From Salinicoccus albus DSM 19776 (GTDB lineage Bacteria; Bacillota; Bacilli; Staphylococcales; Salinicoccaceae): 64,000 nt of DNA. How positions within the stretch are numbered: position 1 is the stretch's first letter; every line of letters begins with the position of its first letter. The notes beneath the pieces are model-generated. The model ran no database searches and was not told the DNA's origin. It worked only from the letters and a program-made list of their open reading frames with translations. The stretch spans positions 1 through 64,000 of the forward strand of contig NZ_ARQJ01000019.1 of assembly GCF_000385175.1 (NCBI RefSeq), written 5' to 3'. The translations under genes were made by a program, and so were the position numbers. Shown here one piece after another: positions 8,622-17,474 of this stretch.

Positions 8622-9482
8622 TTAGTCCTCCTGTTCAACCTCAAGAACCTCTCCGTCAGCTGCCTTGACTTCTACTTCGTACTCGGTACCGTCAGCATCC
8701 AGTTCTATTTCAAACTTTCCGTCGTCCTTTTCCCAATCGTCAACTTTACCGCCGCCCACTTCATTTTGAGCAATTTCAATCGCTTCCTCTGAACTTACCG
8801 CACTCTTACTGTTGGACTTTTGATCACTTTGATTTTTCTGCTCTTGTTCGGAAGCATTTTCTTCAGTCTGTTCATCTCTGTCGTTGTCACCATCATAATC
8901 TTCTTCTATAATTGAAAGATCTTCTGCGTTAATATCCACTTCGTATTCGTCACTGCCATTGTGCATTTCGATTTCGTAGTAAAGAACGCCGTCATCTTCA
9001 TCCAGTTCCACTTCCTCTACATCTCCGTCGAAGTTTTCCTTAGCTGCTGCTGCCGCTTCTTCTTTCTTGTGGATATCACTGTTTCCTTGTGCTGTCTTCT
9101 TTTCCGCTTCGTCATCCCTGTTATCATTATCATCATCTTTGTCGAAATCTTCCTCTAAAATTGTCAGATCATGGGCATTAACATCCACTTCATATTCGTC
9201 ACTGCCATTATTGATTTCAATCTCATAATGATAGAGCCCGTCATCTTCATCCAGCTGTACTTCCTCAACTTCGCCTGCAAAATTCGAGATGGCAAGATCA
9301 ACGGCTTCCTGTGCTGTGTGAAGATTATCGTTCGCTTCCTCTGCGGCCGCTACTTCAGCTTTGCCTTCATTGCTTTCCCCCTGCCATTTTAAATTTGTCT
9401 CCGCATTGACGCTTGAGCATGCTCCCAATACCAGCGCTGACGCCAAAGTGCCGATAAACAAAGAATTTTTCTTAAATGCCAT
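8622..9482 (-). CDS. Secreted lipoprotein with three PepSY-like units
   Basis: The 286-residue protein has a signal peptide ending in lipobox LGAC (Cys at residue 22). Three PepSY-like units lie at about 55-110, 140-195 and 225-283, separated by Asp/Asn/Gln-rich linkers. The first two share near-identical phrases such as NGSDEYEVD. The protein is extremely acidic. PepSY proteins of this kind bind or inhibit extracellular proteases in some systems; the target here is unknown. It has its own terminator and lies directly upstream of the two-component operon that contains another PepSY protein, which suggests a shared function or target-regulator relation. Confidence 0.8.
   Translation of the reverse strand: MAFKKNSLFIGTLASALVLGACSSVNAETNLKWQGESNEGKAEVAAAEEANDNLHTAQEAVDLAISNFAGEVEEVQLDEDDGLYHYEIEINNGSDEYEVDVNAHDLTILEEDFDKDDDNDNRDDEAEKKTAQGNSDIHKKEEAAAAAKENFDGDVEEVELDEDDGVLYYEIEMHNGSDEYEVDINAEDLSIIEEDYDGDNDRDEQTEENASEQEQKNQSDQKSNSKSAVSSEEAIEIAQNEVGGGKVDDWEKDDGKFEIELDADGTEYEVEVKAADGEVLEVEQED
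8902..9284. repeat. Duplicated PepSY-coding segment
   Basis: Two copies of about 135 bp (8902-9036 and 9150-9284) are clearly alike at DNA level, including the shared run CATATTCGTCACTGCCATT with one base difference. They encode the first two PepSY units of the lipoprotein and point to an internal duplication followed by drift. Confidence 0.75.
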
Positions 9483-9560
9483 TTACAACGCCCTCCTTTT
9501 ATTTGGTACTTTTAGTTTAACCGCTGCCAGCTAAAGGAGAGTTAATGAAAAATTAAAAAA

Positions 9561-9590
9561 CGATTAAAGAACATTATCATTCTTTAACCG
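9561..9590 (-). terminator. Terminator of tdk
   Basis: An inverted repeat CGATTAAAGAA/TTCTTTAACCG is followed on the minus strand by CGTTTTTTAATTTTTC; it lies behind the tdk stop in reading direction. Confidence 0.75.
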
Positions 9591-9605
9591 TTCATTATAA
9601 ACTGT

Positions 9606-10178
9606 TCAAATCAGATCAAGACGATCCTTATAACATTTCCTGCAGACGGGCACATACTCTTCGTCCCCGATCTGTATGGTTTCTCCGACGTTCACCGGCT
9701 GGCCATCCATCATACGCAGGTTTAACGTTGCTTTCTTATTGCAGTACTGGCAGATCGTTTTCAGCTCATCAATCGCATCGGATAACTCCAGCAAAGTTTT
9801 ACTGCCTTCAAACAATTCATTCCTGAAATCAGTCTTCAAGCCGAAACAAATCACCGGAATATCCAAATAGTCCGCAATATCACTCAAACGATGTACTTCC
9901 GTCTTCGATAAAAACTGCGCTTCATCCACAACCACTGCATGAACACGAGTCACCTCATGAATTGTTTCTACTTCTTCGTAGACACCTTCGTGCATATATT
10001 CGCATAAAAGTTCCAGTCCAATGCGGGATTTAATCTTTTTATAGCCGCTTCTGGAATCCACCGGTGTTGAGTACGCCAGGCACTTTTTCCCCTGCGTAGT
10101 ATACTGATGGTGGGTCGTAATGATCTGATTGCTCTTATTGCTCTGCATTGTGCCGTATCGATAATAAAGTTTTGCCAT
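9606..10178 (-). CDS. tdk: Thymidine kinase, E. coli-type subgroup
   Basis: The 190-residue salvage enzyme phosphorylates thymidine with ATP. It shows the DEAQFLS Walker B/lid segment, CFGLKTDFRNELFEGS, and a zinc site with CQYC and CRKC. I place the start at MAKLYYRYG, which is where family members begin; a longer frame upstream has no homologous content. The P-loop reads GTMQSNKS: the glycine before the catalytic lysine is Asn, whereas E. coli has SAMNAGKS. It is a single-gene unit with its own terminator, not in the usual prfA neighbourhood. Confidence 0.88.
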   Translation of the reverse strand: MAKLYYRYGTMQSNKSNQIITTHHQYTTQGKKCLAYSTPVDSRSGYKKIKSRIGLELLCEYMHEGVYEEVETIHEVTRVHAVVVDEAQFLSKTEVHRLSDIADYLDIPVICFGLKTDFRNELFEGSKTLLELSDAIDELKTICQYCNKKATLNLRMMDGQPVNVGETIQIGDEEYVPVCRKCYKDRLDLI

Positions 10179-10300
10179 CCCAAAAATGTCTCCCTCAGTA
10201 TATGTCTCTATATACCACCGTATAATTTTAAAGGCTTGAACCCCCGCAGAACATGATAACACAAAAGTGACGGAGCTTTTATCGAAGCGGCTGGTCATGC

Positions 10301-10432
10301 ATGTCTGTCAAACGGGACAATCTGATAAAAACAGCTGAACTGCTCTTCTATGAATACGGTTTTCGCGGCATCGGTCTGGCACCCAATATAGTGATTGATA
10401 AAGAAATAAAAAACAATTGTATGCAGAAGTGA
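10301..10432 (+). pseudogene. TetR-family regulator, N-terminal stub
   Basis: A 43-codon frame reads MSVKRDNLIKTAELLFYEYG then FRGIGLAPN and soon ends. RDNLIKTAELLFYEYGF is a classic TetR helix-1/2 start, but the helix-turn-helix and ligand domain are missing. It lies just upstream of the aldehyde dehydrogenase gene and was probably its regulator or a neighbour before deletion. Confidence 0.75.
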
Positions 10433-10489
10433 TTAAAGGACCATGATTATGGATAAAGTACAGTATTACTTATTAAAGGAGAATCATTG

Positions 10490-11917
10490 ATGCGGGAATA
10501 TACGAAACAATTTATAAACGGGGAATGGAGAGACAGCGCAAGCGGTGAAGCCATTGATGTTGTAAACCCTGCGACCGGAGAGGTCTTCGGCAAGGTAGCC
10601 AGAGGCAACAGTGAAGATGTCGACAAAGCTGTCGAAGCAGCACACAACGTATATGTTGAATTTCGGAACTCATCTGTAGAAGAGCGCCGCGCCATGCTGG
10701 ACAGAATCGCTAAAGAATACGAGAACCGTAAAGATGATCTGATTGAAGCGATTACAGATGAACTCGGTTCTCCGATAGAAAAATCTGAAAAAATTCATTA
10801 TCAAATGGGACTGAACCATTTTGCTGCTGCACGTGATGCTCTCGAAAATTTTGAATTTGAAGAGCAGCGCGGCGACGACCTCGTGGTCAAAGAAGCCATG
10901 GGCGTTGCCGGATTGATTACTCCATGGAATTTTCCGACGAACCAGACATCACTGAAATTGTCAGCTGCTTTTGCAGCAGGCAGTCCAGTTGTCTTAAAAC
11001 CTTCAGAGGAAACCCCTTTTGCTGCTGTGATTTTAGCTGAAATTTTTGAAGCGGCAGATGTACCAAAAGGTGTATTTAATCTCGTCAATGGAGATGGCGA
11101 CGGTGTCGGCACCCCGCTCAGCGAGCATTCAAAAGTACGTATGATGTCTTTTACAGGTTCAGGCAGAACGGGTTCAAAAATCATGCAGAAGGCCAGCGTA
11201 GATTTCAAGAAAGTCTCCCTTGAACTGGGTGGAAAATCCCCGCTGATTATACTGAATGATGCAGATGTGGATCAGGCTGCATATACTGCCGTACAAAAAG
11301 TCGTCAATAATAGCGGCCAGGTATGTACAGCAGGTACCCGTACCTTAATCCCTGAGTCGATGAAAGATGAATTTCTGGACAAAGTAAAAGCACAGATGGA
11401 CTTGATCAAGGTCGGAAATCCAAGAGCAGAAGGTGTCAAAATGGGTCCGCTGATCAGCCAGAAGCAGTATGACACCGTACAATCCTATATCAACAAAGGC
11501 GTTGAAGAAGGCGCGAACCTTTACTACGGCGGTCCTGAACGCCCCGACGGACTGGATAAAGGGTTCTTTGTCAAACCGACAGTATTTACAGACGTTGACA
11601 ACCAGATGGATATTGCCCAGGAGGAGATCTTTGGTCCAGTAATGTCTGTCATCACATATAAGAATCTGGATGAAGCAATTGAGATTGCTAATGAAACTAA
11701 ATATGGACTGGCCGGATATGTCTTCGGTGAAGATCAGGAAACACTAAAAAAAGTAGCCCGTTCCATTGAAGCAGGAACAGTTGAAATCAACGGCGCACCC
11801 GGATCGCCGAATCTGCCATTCGGCGGCTACAAACAATCAGGCATCGGCCGTGAATGGGGTGATTTCGGCATTGAAGAATTCCTCGAAGTCAAATCGATAA
11901 AAGGGTATTTCGCATGA
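10490..11917 (+). CDS. NAD(P)-dependent aldehyde dehydrogenase
   Basis: The 475-residue protein is a full-length ALDH superfamily enzyme. Visible motifs are TPWNFPTN (nucleotide/oxyanion Asn), LELGGKSPL with the general-base Glu, and [11 protein letters not shown] with the nucleophilic Cys. The start is the ATG 8 nt after AAAGGAG; a TTG codon directly before it is not needed. It resembles staphylococcal AldA-type enzymes of unknown substrate. A TetR stub lies upstream, and dhaKLM lies downstream behind a long hairpin, so a role in oxidising a short aldehyde is possible but not proven. Confidence 0.9.
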   Translation: MREYTKQFINGEWRDSASGEAIDVVNPATGEVFGKVARGNSEDVDKAVEAAHNVYVEFRNSSVEERRAMLDRIAKEYENRKDDLIEAITDELGSPIEKSEKIHYQMGLNHFAAARDALENFEFEEQRGDDLVVKEAMGVAGLITPWNFPTNQTSLKLSAAFAAGSPVVLKPSEETPFAAVILAEIFEAADVPKGVFNLVNGDGDGVGTPLSEHSKVRMMSFTGSGRTGSKIMQKASVDFKKVSLELGGKSPLIILNDADVDQAAYTAVQKVVNNSGQVCTAGTRTLIPESMKDEFLDKVKAQMDLIKVGNPRAEGVKMGPLISQKQYDTVQSYINKGVEEGANLYYGGPERPDGLDKGFFVKPTVFTDVDNQMDIAQEEIFGPVMSVITYKNLDEAIEIANETKYGLAGYVFGEDQETLKKVARSIEAGTVEINGAPGSPNLPFGGYKQSGIGREWGDFGIEEFLEVKSIKGYFA

Positions 11918-11963
11918 TATACAGCCGGTTCCAATCTGTGTGAGGATTGGAACCGGCTGTATA
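11918..11963. promoter_or_regulatory. Long perfect hairpin between aldehyde dehydrogenase gene and dhaK
   Basis: An 18-bp perfect inverted repeat TATACAGCCGGTTCCAAT with a 10-nt loop starts right after the stop codon. No T tract follows (ACATCAAATATTTC), so it is either an imperfect terminator, an mRNA-stabilising structure or an operator ahead of dhaK. Confidence 0.6.
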
Positions 11964-11989
11964 CATCAAATATTTCTGGAGGAAAAACT

Positions 11990-12952
11990 ATGAAAAAATT
12001 AATCAAGCAAAAAGAATCTTTCCTGAATGACATGCTCGATGGTCTGAAATACAGAGACACGCAGATAGAAATCATTGAAGAGACGGTCGCAGTCAGAAAA
12101 AACAAGAGAGACAAAGGTGTAGCAATAGTATCCGGCGGCGGCAGCGGCCATGAACCTGCACATGCGGGCTATGTAGCTCATGGTATGCTCGATGCAGCAG
12201 TCTGCGGTGAAGTCTTCACTTCCCCAACCCCGGATAAGGTACTGGCAGCAATTAAAGCCACAGACTGCGGCGAGGGGGTGTTACTCGTCATAAAAAACTA
12301 CGCCGGGGATGTGATGAATTTTGAAATGGCTCAGGAGATGGCAGAAGCAGAAGGACATCGGACAGCTTCAGTCATTGTGAGGGATGACATTTCAATCGAT
12401 AATGAGGAACAGCGCCGCGGCGTAGCCGGAACGATACTCGTTCATAAATTTGCCGGCTACCTGTCGGAACAGGGGCTCTCCCTTGAACAGATCAGGGAAA
12501 GGACAGAAGAGATGATGACTGGCCTTTATTCCATAGGAATGGCGGTACAGCCCTGTCTTGTGCCGACCACCGGTGCATATGGTTTCGATCTGGCAGAAGA
12601 CGAGATGGAAATAGGTATTGGCATTCATGGTGAAAAAGGTATCTACAGAGAAAAGATTGAAACGGCAGACAGCATAGTCAATCGCCTGCAGGATGAGATA
12701 TTCAAACATACAGACAGCAGCCATCTGATTGTTATGGTCAACGGTATGGGTGCAACGCCTGACAGTGAACTTAACATTGTCACCAAGTATGTAATGGAAG
12801 GGTTGGAGTCAAAGGGAAAATCCGTATCCAGACTGCTTGTCGGCAACTATATGACATCACTGGATATGCAGGGCTTCTCACTCACTGTCGTTGAACACGA
12901 TGATTATCTTGCTCAAGCGTTGAATGCACCAACAGAATCGAAACATTTCTAA
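11990..12952 (+). CDS. dhaK: Dihydroxyacetone kinase subunit DhaK
   Basis: The 320-residue subunit binds dihydroxyacetone covalently. GGGSGHEPAHAGYV near residue 44 is the substrate loop, and GIGIHGEKG holds the His that forms the hemiaminal bond. The start follows GGAGGAAAAACT. It is the first gene of dhaK-dhaL-dhaM, in which DhaM passes phosphate from HPr to the ADP on DhaL, giving dihydroxyacetone phosphate for glycolysis. No glpF or gldA gene is adjacent. Confidence 0.94.
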   Translation: MKKLIKQKESFLNDMLDGLKYRDTQIEIIEETVAVRKNKRDKGVAIVSGGGSGHEPAHAGYVAHGMLDAAVCGEVFTSPTPDKVLAAIKATDCGEGVLLVIKNYAGDVMNFEMAQEMAEAEGHRTASVIVRDDISIDNEEQRRGVAGTILVHKFAGYLSEQGLSLEQIRERTEEMMTGLYSIGMAVQPCLVPTTGAYGFDLAEDEMEIGIGIHGEKGIYREKIETADSIVNRLQDEIFKHTDSSHLIVMVNGMGATPDSELNIVTKYVMEGLESKGKSVSRLLVGNYMTSLDMQGFSLTVVEHDDYLAQALNAPTESKHF

Positions 12953-12969
12953 TGAAAGAAGGAAATATT

Positions 12970-13554
12970 ATGAATGCTGAACAGCTCCTCACACAGCTCA
13001 ATGGATTAAAAGCAGTATTTGAGGAAAAGGAAGATGAATTGACCCAGCTGGATCGTGAAATTGGAGACGGAGACCACGGTGTCAATATGAAACGGGGATT
13101 CAACGCAGTCGCGGAGAAAGTGTCTGACGGTTCTGCACAGGATATTTTGAAGCAGACCGGGATGACGCTGATGAATTCGATCGGGGGCGCCAGCGGCCCA
13201 TTATACGGCTTCAGCTTCGTCAAAATGAGTGAAGTCGCAAAAGATGAAATCGACAATGATAATCTGATGGAAATGCTGGAAGTCTTCAGTAAAACGGTGG
13301 GCGATAAAGGCCAAGTGGAAGCCGGGGAGAAGACAATGTATGACGTTATTGTAAAATCCGCCAATGTTTTACGTGAAACAGGCGGGTTACGACTGAAAGA
13401 TTTACAGCGTCTCGCTGATGAAACTGAAGACATGATTGCCACAAAAGGGCGTGCCGCATACTTTAAGGAAGATTCAAAAGGAACCGTGGATCCCGGCGCA
13501 CAAAGTGCCGTTTATATCATTCATGCACTGGGAGAAGGTGCCGGCAATGACTGA
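12970..13554 (+). CDS. dhaL: Dihydroxyacetone kinase ADP-binding subunit DhaL
   Basis: The 194-residue subunit carries the tightly bound nucleotide. DREIGDGDHGVNMKRG near residue 27 gives the magnesium-binding Asp residues, and GGASGPLYGFSF is the conserved second loop. An earlier ATG overlaps the dhaK stop as TAATG, but the ATG giving MNAEQLL has AAGAAGGAAATATT in front and fits the family start. It overlaps dhaM by 8 nt. Confidence 0.92.
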   Translation: MNAEQLLTQLNGLKAVFEEKEDELTQLDREIGDGDHGVNMKRGFNAVAEKVSDGSAQDILKQTGMTLMNSIGGASGPLYGFSFVKMSEVAKDEIDNDNLMEMLEVFSKTVGDKGQVEAGEKTMYDVIVKSANVLRETGGLRLKDLQRLADETEDMIATKGRAAYFKEDSKGTVDPGAQSAVYIIHALGEGAGND

Positions 13555-13909
13555 AATACTGATTATTAGTCACAGCAGCCATATTGCGGAAGGTACAAAA
13601 GCACTTGTAGAACAAATGGCAAAAGATGTGACAATACGCGCTTCAGGCGGTGTGGATGGCAGCATTGGTACAAACAGCGCACAGATTTCCTCAATGTTGA
13701 ATGATGTAGAGGAAGATACAATCTGCTTCTATGATATCGGCTCCAGCCTGATGAACCTGGAAATGGCAGTTGAAATGTATGATGGGGGCCATAATATCCA
13801 TGTTTCAGGCGCCCCCTTAGTCGAGGGGAGTTTCTTAGCAGGTGTAGAGATTAGCGTCGGCACAGATACTGAATCTATTATGGAGAAACTTTCTGAAATG
13901 CAAAAATAG
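13547..13909 (+). CDS. dhaM: PTS-dependent dihydroxyacetone kinase phosphotransferase DhaM
   Basis: The 120-residue protein is an EIIA-mannose-like domain that accepts phosphate from HPr and hands it to DhaL. The active His is residue 9 in ILIISHSSHIAEG. Only the EIIA domain is present, as in most Firmicutes, without the HPr and EI-like extensions of E. coli DhaM. The ATG lies inside the dhaL end (ATGACTGA), so translation is coupled. Confidence 0.92.
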   Translation: MTEILIISHSSHIAEGTKALVEQMAKDVTIRASGGVDGSIGTNSAQISSMLNDVEEDTICFYDIGSSLMNLEMAVEMYDGGHNIHVSGAPLVEGSFLAGVEISVGTDTESIMEKLSEMQK

Positions 13910-14006
13910 AATATCACTGTATTTCAGTTCAATAATTTGAACTTTATTTAAATCTAAACTATTATATTCTAGGATATAATAATATGGTATGTGAAGGAGA
14001 AATAAA

Positions 14007-14363
14007 ATGATTCATTATCTGTTAAATGCATTCATAGGCAAAACCATGTTTGATGGCGGCATCTCGAAAGTTCAAAATAAAGGCCAGATGGGCGAAGAAT
14101 TTGAACAGGAATTCAATGTTGATGATAACCAGATGAAAGTTGCCGGATACTTGGAAACAGCCGGTGCCATCTTTATGCTCATATCTTTCCTCGGCAAAAC
14201 ATTCACCCGGATAGGGGCAGTGTTTCTGAATGTCATTCTGGGAGTTGCAATCTTTAAACACCTCAGAGCAGGGCATGGTTACGAAGGCAGCAAAAATGCA
14301 CTTAAATTTTTCGGATTGAACACGTTAAGCTTCATTGAGACATTCCGTACAAACAATAAGTAG
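14007..14363 (+). CDS. DoxX-like small membrane protein
   Basis: The 118-residue protein has about three hydrophobic segments (near 49-63, 68-84 and 95-108) and resembles the DoxX-like group. A region of charged residues near 25-42 (GQMGEEFEQEF) separates the first helix. GAAGGAGAAATAAA precedes the ATG, and TATAAT at 13975-13980 is a possible -10 box. It is monocistronic with a strong terminator. Function is not known; DoxX-like proteins have been linked to redox balance. Confidence 0.6.
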   Translation: MIHYLLNAFIGKTMFDGGISKVQNKGQMGEEFEQEFNVDDNQMKVAGYLETAGAIFMLISFLGKTFTRIGAVFLNVILGVAIFKHLRAGHGYEGSKNALKFFGLNTLSFIETFRTNNK

Positions 14364-14370
14364 TTTTACA

Positions 14371-14409
14371 AAAAGCCACGAATTCAAAGATGAATTCGCG
14401 GCTTTTTTT
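14371..14409 (+). terminator. Terminator of the DoxX-like gene
   Basis: A 15-bp stem with one mismatch (AAAGCC.CGAATTCA/TGAATTCG.GGCTTT) is followed by a run of seven T. Confidence 0.9.
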
Positions 14410-14419
14410 CTGATGGCAT

Positions 14420-14450
14420 AAAAAAGATGGCCTCTGAAACAGAGACCATC
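14420..14450 (-). terminator. Terminator of qoxABCD
   Basis: GATGGTCTCTG/CAGAGGCCATC on the minus strand with an AAA-side loop is followed by TTTTTTATG. It lies 90 nt past the qoxD stop. Confidence 0.85.
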
Positions 14451-14539
14451 CGTGATAACCTATTTTCTTTCTCCAGAAGTTATTCAAACTTGACGCTAAA
14501 GGGGCTGTTTTTCGATTAGCATCCTCATAAGAGTATATC

Positions 14540-14926
14540 CTAGTGTCCTTCGTGCCCGTCATGTTCTGTATCCTGCTGTTCTTCTTCACCCGGAGCACTT
14601 CCTCCTTCATGGTCGCCGCCCCCGTGATCATGTGTAAAACCAAATGACATGGTGAACAATGAGCCGGCAATGACGATTGATGCAATCACAGCGGAGTGAA
14701 TTATCATATTCCATGGAGCGTTCGTCGCACCGCTTTCTGTGATATGCATGAACATGAACAGCTGTATGCCTGCCTGTATGACCGCAAGTACCATGATTGC
14801 AATGATAATCCACATGGTCGGCAGCCCGGAAGACAATGCTGTCCAGGCAGCAACAATGGTCAATATGATCGACAAAGCAAATCCGACGATATGATTAATT
14901 GGATAGTTTTTATTATTTTTCGCCAT
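14540..14926 (-). CDS. qoxD: Cytochrome aa3 quinol oxidase subunit IV
   Basis: The 128-residue protein has three membrane segments (about 10-30, 40-60, 72-95) and a His/Asp/Gly-rich tail with several His residues (HDHGGGDHEGG). This matches the COX4/QoxD family, an assembly or stability subunit of the proton-pumping menaquinol oxidase. It is the last gene of qoxABCD and starts directly at the end of qoxC. The His-rich end is longer than in staphylococcal QoxD, whose core is about 96 residues. Confidence 0.9.
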   Translation of the reverse strand: MAKNNKNYPINHIVGFALSIILTIVAAWTALSSGLPTMWIIIAIMVLAVIQAGIQLFMFMHITESGATNAPWNMIIHSAVIASIVIAGSLFTMSFGFTHDHGGGDHEGGSAPGEEEQQDTEHDGHEGH

Positions 14927-15532
14927 TTAGACCACCATCCCTATCAGATATACACCCGTGAATATAAAGATCCAAACAACATCAAGGAAGTGCCAGTATA
15001 AACCTAAGATAAATACCTTTCTGTTTGTTACTGCGGTAAGACCCCTCTGTTTCAGCTGTATAAGGATGGCTATCATCCATCCGATACCGAGAGTAACGTG
15101 GACACCATGTGTGCCTGTCAATATGAAAAACCCTGACCAATATGCGCTCGACTGCAGTGTTGCTCCTTCGCTTGCATAATGAACGAATTCATAAATCTCA
15201 AATCCTAAAAATGTAAGACCCAGAGCAAGCGTGATGAAAAGAAAGATCATTAATCCTTTCAAGGAACCTTCACGCATGCTGTGAATTGCCAGCCCGCAAG
15301 TGAAACTGCTGGTTAAAAGTATGAATGTCATGGTAAGTGCGATTCCGGGCTGGAATAATTCCATCGCTTCCGGGGAATCCGCGGTACGTCCAAACAATAC
15401 TGCATATGTGGCAAACAAAGTTGCAAACAGTGCAACCTCAGCAGCTACAAATATCCAGAAACCAACGATGCTCATCTGACCCTGCTCTGTACTGTACTCC
15501 AAAGGCAAAGTGTTATTGTTATTCTCTGTCAT
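14927..15532 (-). CDS. qoxC: Cytochrome aa3 quinol oxidase subunit III
   Basis: The 201-residue protein is a five-helix COX3-type subunit, with the conserved FWIFVAAEVALFATLFATY helix and TGTHGVHVTLG loop. The start is the ATG after GAGGGGGCTTGACG; a longer frame begins earlier but lacks a binding site. It overlaps the qoxB end by 14 nt. It is a structural partner of QoxB and carries no cofactor. Confidence 0.93.
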   Translation of the reverse strand: MTENNNNTLPLEYSTEQGQMSIVGFWIFVAAEVALFATLFATYAVLFGRTADSPEAMELFQPGIALTMTFILLTSSFTCGLAIHSMREGSLKGLMIFLFITLALGLTFLGFEIYEFVHYASEGATLQSSAYWSGFFILTGTHGVHVTLGIGWMIAILIQLKQRGLTAVTNRKVFILGLYWHFLDVVWIFIFTGVYLIGMVV

Positions 15533-17474
15533 CGTCAAGCCCCCTCGCCCTGCGTTCATTTTCTCTCAGTTCATCTACCTCAATATGGTAGCCTTCATCG
15601 TAATCAAACGAACGGATGAACATCATCACGATGGTTGCGATCAATCCGATGACTGCCAGTGTAATCCATTCAAAGACTAACGCGAAACTTGCAAAGAAGA
15701 GGATCGCCATCATGATGAAGGGCTGTCCCGTATAGCTTGGCATATGAATTGATTCCAGCTTCTTCTCATCGAAGGTCGTTTCTCCATCTTCTTTCATGTC
15801 GATCAATGTATCGTGAGTTCTCACGTTTTCAGGTAATGTCGCAAAATTGTATTTAGGCACCGGTGTCGGCGTTGCCCATTCCAATGTACGGCCGTATTGC
15901 CAGTCATCACCCGGCAGATCTCTGGTGCTGTACCTGAAGCTGTAGATGACGCCGAATACGAAAACCATGAATCCAAGGCCCATAGTAAATGCACCGACTG
16001 TAGAGATAAAGTTCAATGTGAACCACTCGGGTCCAACTGTGAACACTCTCCTTGCCATGCCATCCAGGCCGAGGAAATACTGCGGGAAGAAACATACATG
16101 GAATCCGATGAGGAATAACCAGAACGCCCATTTTCCAATTTTTTCATTAAGCTTGTGCCCAAACAATTTTGGATACCAGAATACAAGTCCTGCAAAGCTG
16201 GCAAACACTGTTCCTGGAATCAGCACATAATGGAAGTGTGATACAAGGAAGTATGTGTTGTGGTACTGGTAATCGGCTGCAGCCATACCAAGCATGACTC
16301 CGGTAACGCCACCGATTGTAAAACTTGGTATAAAGGCGAGCGACCAAAGCATTGGCACCGGGAATATTATTTTAGACTTATACAAGGTCGCCAGCCAGTT
16401 GAATATCTTCACTCCGGTTGGAACCGCAATTGCCATTGTCGTGATGGAAAAGATTGAATTGACGAAGGCGCCTGCACCCATTGTGAAAAAGTGGTGTACC
16501 CATACAACGAAACTGAGTCCAGCAATAAGTATAATTGCCCAAACCATCGTTTTGTATCCAAATAATTGTTTCCTGGCAAATGTTGCAATGATTTCAGAGA
16601 AAATCCCGAATGCAGGCAATATTACGATATAAACCTCAGGGTGTCCCCACAACCAGAATAAGTTTGCCCACATCATCGGCAGCCCCTCACCAGCAAGGGT
16701 GAAGAAGTGTGACCCGAAAATTCTGTCGACGGTCATCAATGCGAGCGCCACTGTCAAAATCGGGAAAGCAAATACGATAATGAATGATGTAATAAGCGTG
16801 GACCATGAGAATATCGGCATTTTGAACAGTGTTATACCCGGTGCCCTCATCCTCAATATTGTCACCATCAGATTGATACCTGTGGCAAGCGTACCAATCC
16901 CTGATAGCTGCAGCCCCAGCAGGTAGAAGTTGATGCCGGGTCCAGGATTCAATACCGCCCCAGCCTGAGGCGCGTAGTTTGTCCATCCAGTGTCCGGTGC
17001 ACCACCGATGACAAATGAGATATTAAACAGCATCGCTCCGAAGAAAAGTGACCAGAAACTGAGCGCGTTGACATAAGGAAAAGCGAAGTCCCTCGCACCG
17101 ATCTGCAACGGTACGACGACGTTCATCAAACCGATCAGAAACGGCATTGCCACGAAGAAGATCATAATTGTGCCATGTGTTGTAAATACTTCATTATAGT
17201 GTTGGGAATTCAAGAAATTCATGTCTGGAAATGCAAGCTGCAGACGCATCATGAGAGCGTCGACACCAGCACGGAATATCATCGCCAGCGCCACTAGAAT
17301 GTACATGACACCTATTTTTTTGTGGTCAACTGTAGTTAACCATTCCTGCCAGAGCCATTTCCACTTTTTAAAGTAGGTTAACAGAAAGACTATTGCTGCA
17401 GAGACTACGGCAATAGCAACCATTCCGGCATATATCAATGGTTCCCCGGTAACAAAAAATTCATCCAATTGCAT
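15519..17474 (-). CDS. qoxB: Cytochrome aa3 quinol oxidase subunit I
   Basis: The 651-residue catalytic subunit houses heme a and the heme a3-CuB centre that reduces oxygen to water while pumping protons. Visible motifs include TTHGTIMIFF (heme a His), WGHPEVYI (CuB His-Tyr pair), VWVHHFFTMG (CuB His pair) and VSHFHYVL (heme a3 and heme a His). It has the quinol-oxidase N-terminal extra helix. It sits between qoxA and qoxC with 1-nt and 14-nt overlaps. Confidence 0.96.
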   Translation of the reverse strand: MQLDEFFVTGEPLIYAGMVAIAVVSAAIVFLLTYFKKWKWLWQEWLTTVDHKKIGVMYILVALAMIFRAGVDALMMRLQLAFPDMNFLNSQHYNEVFTTHGTIMIFFVAMPFLIGLMNVVVPLQIGARDFAFPYVNALSFWSLFFGAMLFNISFVIGGAPDTGWTNYAPQAGAVLNPGPGINFYLLGLQLSGIGTLATGINLMVTILRMRAPGITLFKMPIFSWSTLITSFIIVFAFPILTVALALMTVDRIFGSHFFTLAGEGLPMMWANLFWLWGHPEVYIVILPAFGIFSEIIATFARKQLFGYKTMVWAIILIAGLSFVVWVHHFFTMGAGAFVNSIFSITTMAIAVPTGVKIFNWLATLYKSKIIFPVPMLWSLAFIPSFTIGGVTGVMLGMAAADYQYHNTYFLVSHFHYVLIPGTVFASFAGLVFWYPKLFGHKLNEKIGKWAFWLFLIGFHVCFFPQYFLGLDGMARRVFTVGPEWFTLNFISTVGAFTMGLGFMVFVFGVIYSFRYSTRDLPGDDWQYGRTLEWATPTPVPKYNFATLPENVRTHDTLIDMKEDGETTFDEKKLESIHMPSYTGQPFIMMAILFFASFALVFEWITLAVIGLIATIVMMFIRSFDYDEGYHIEVDELRENERRARGLDDDRE

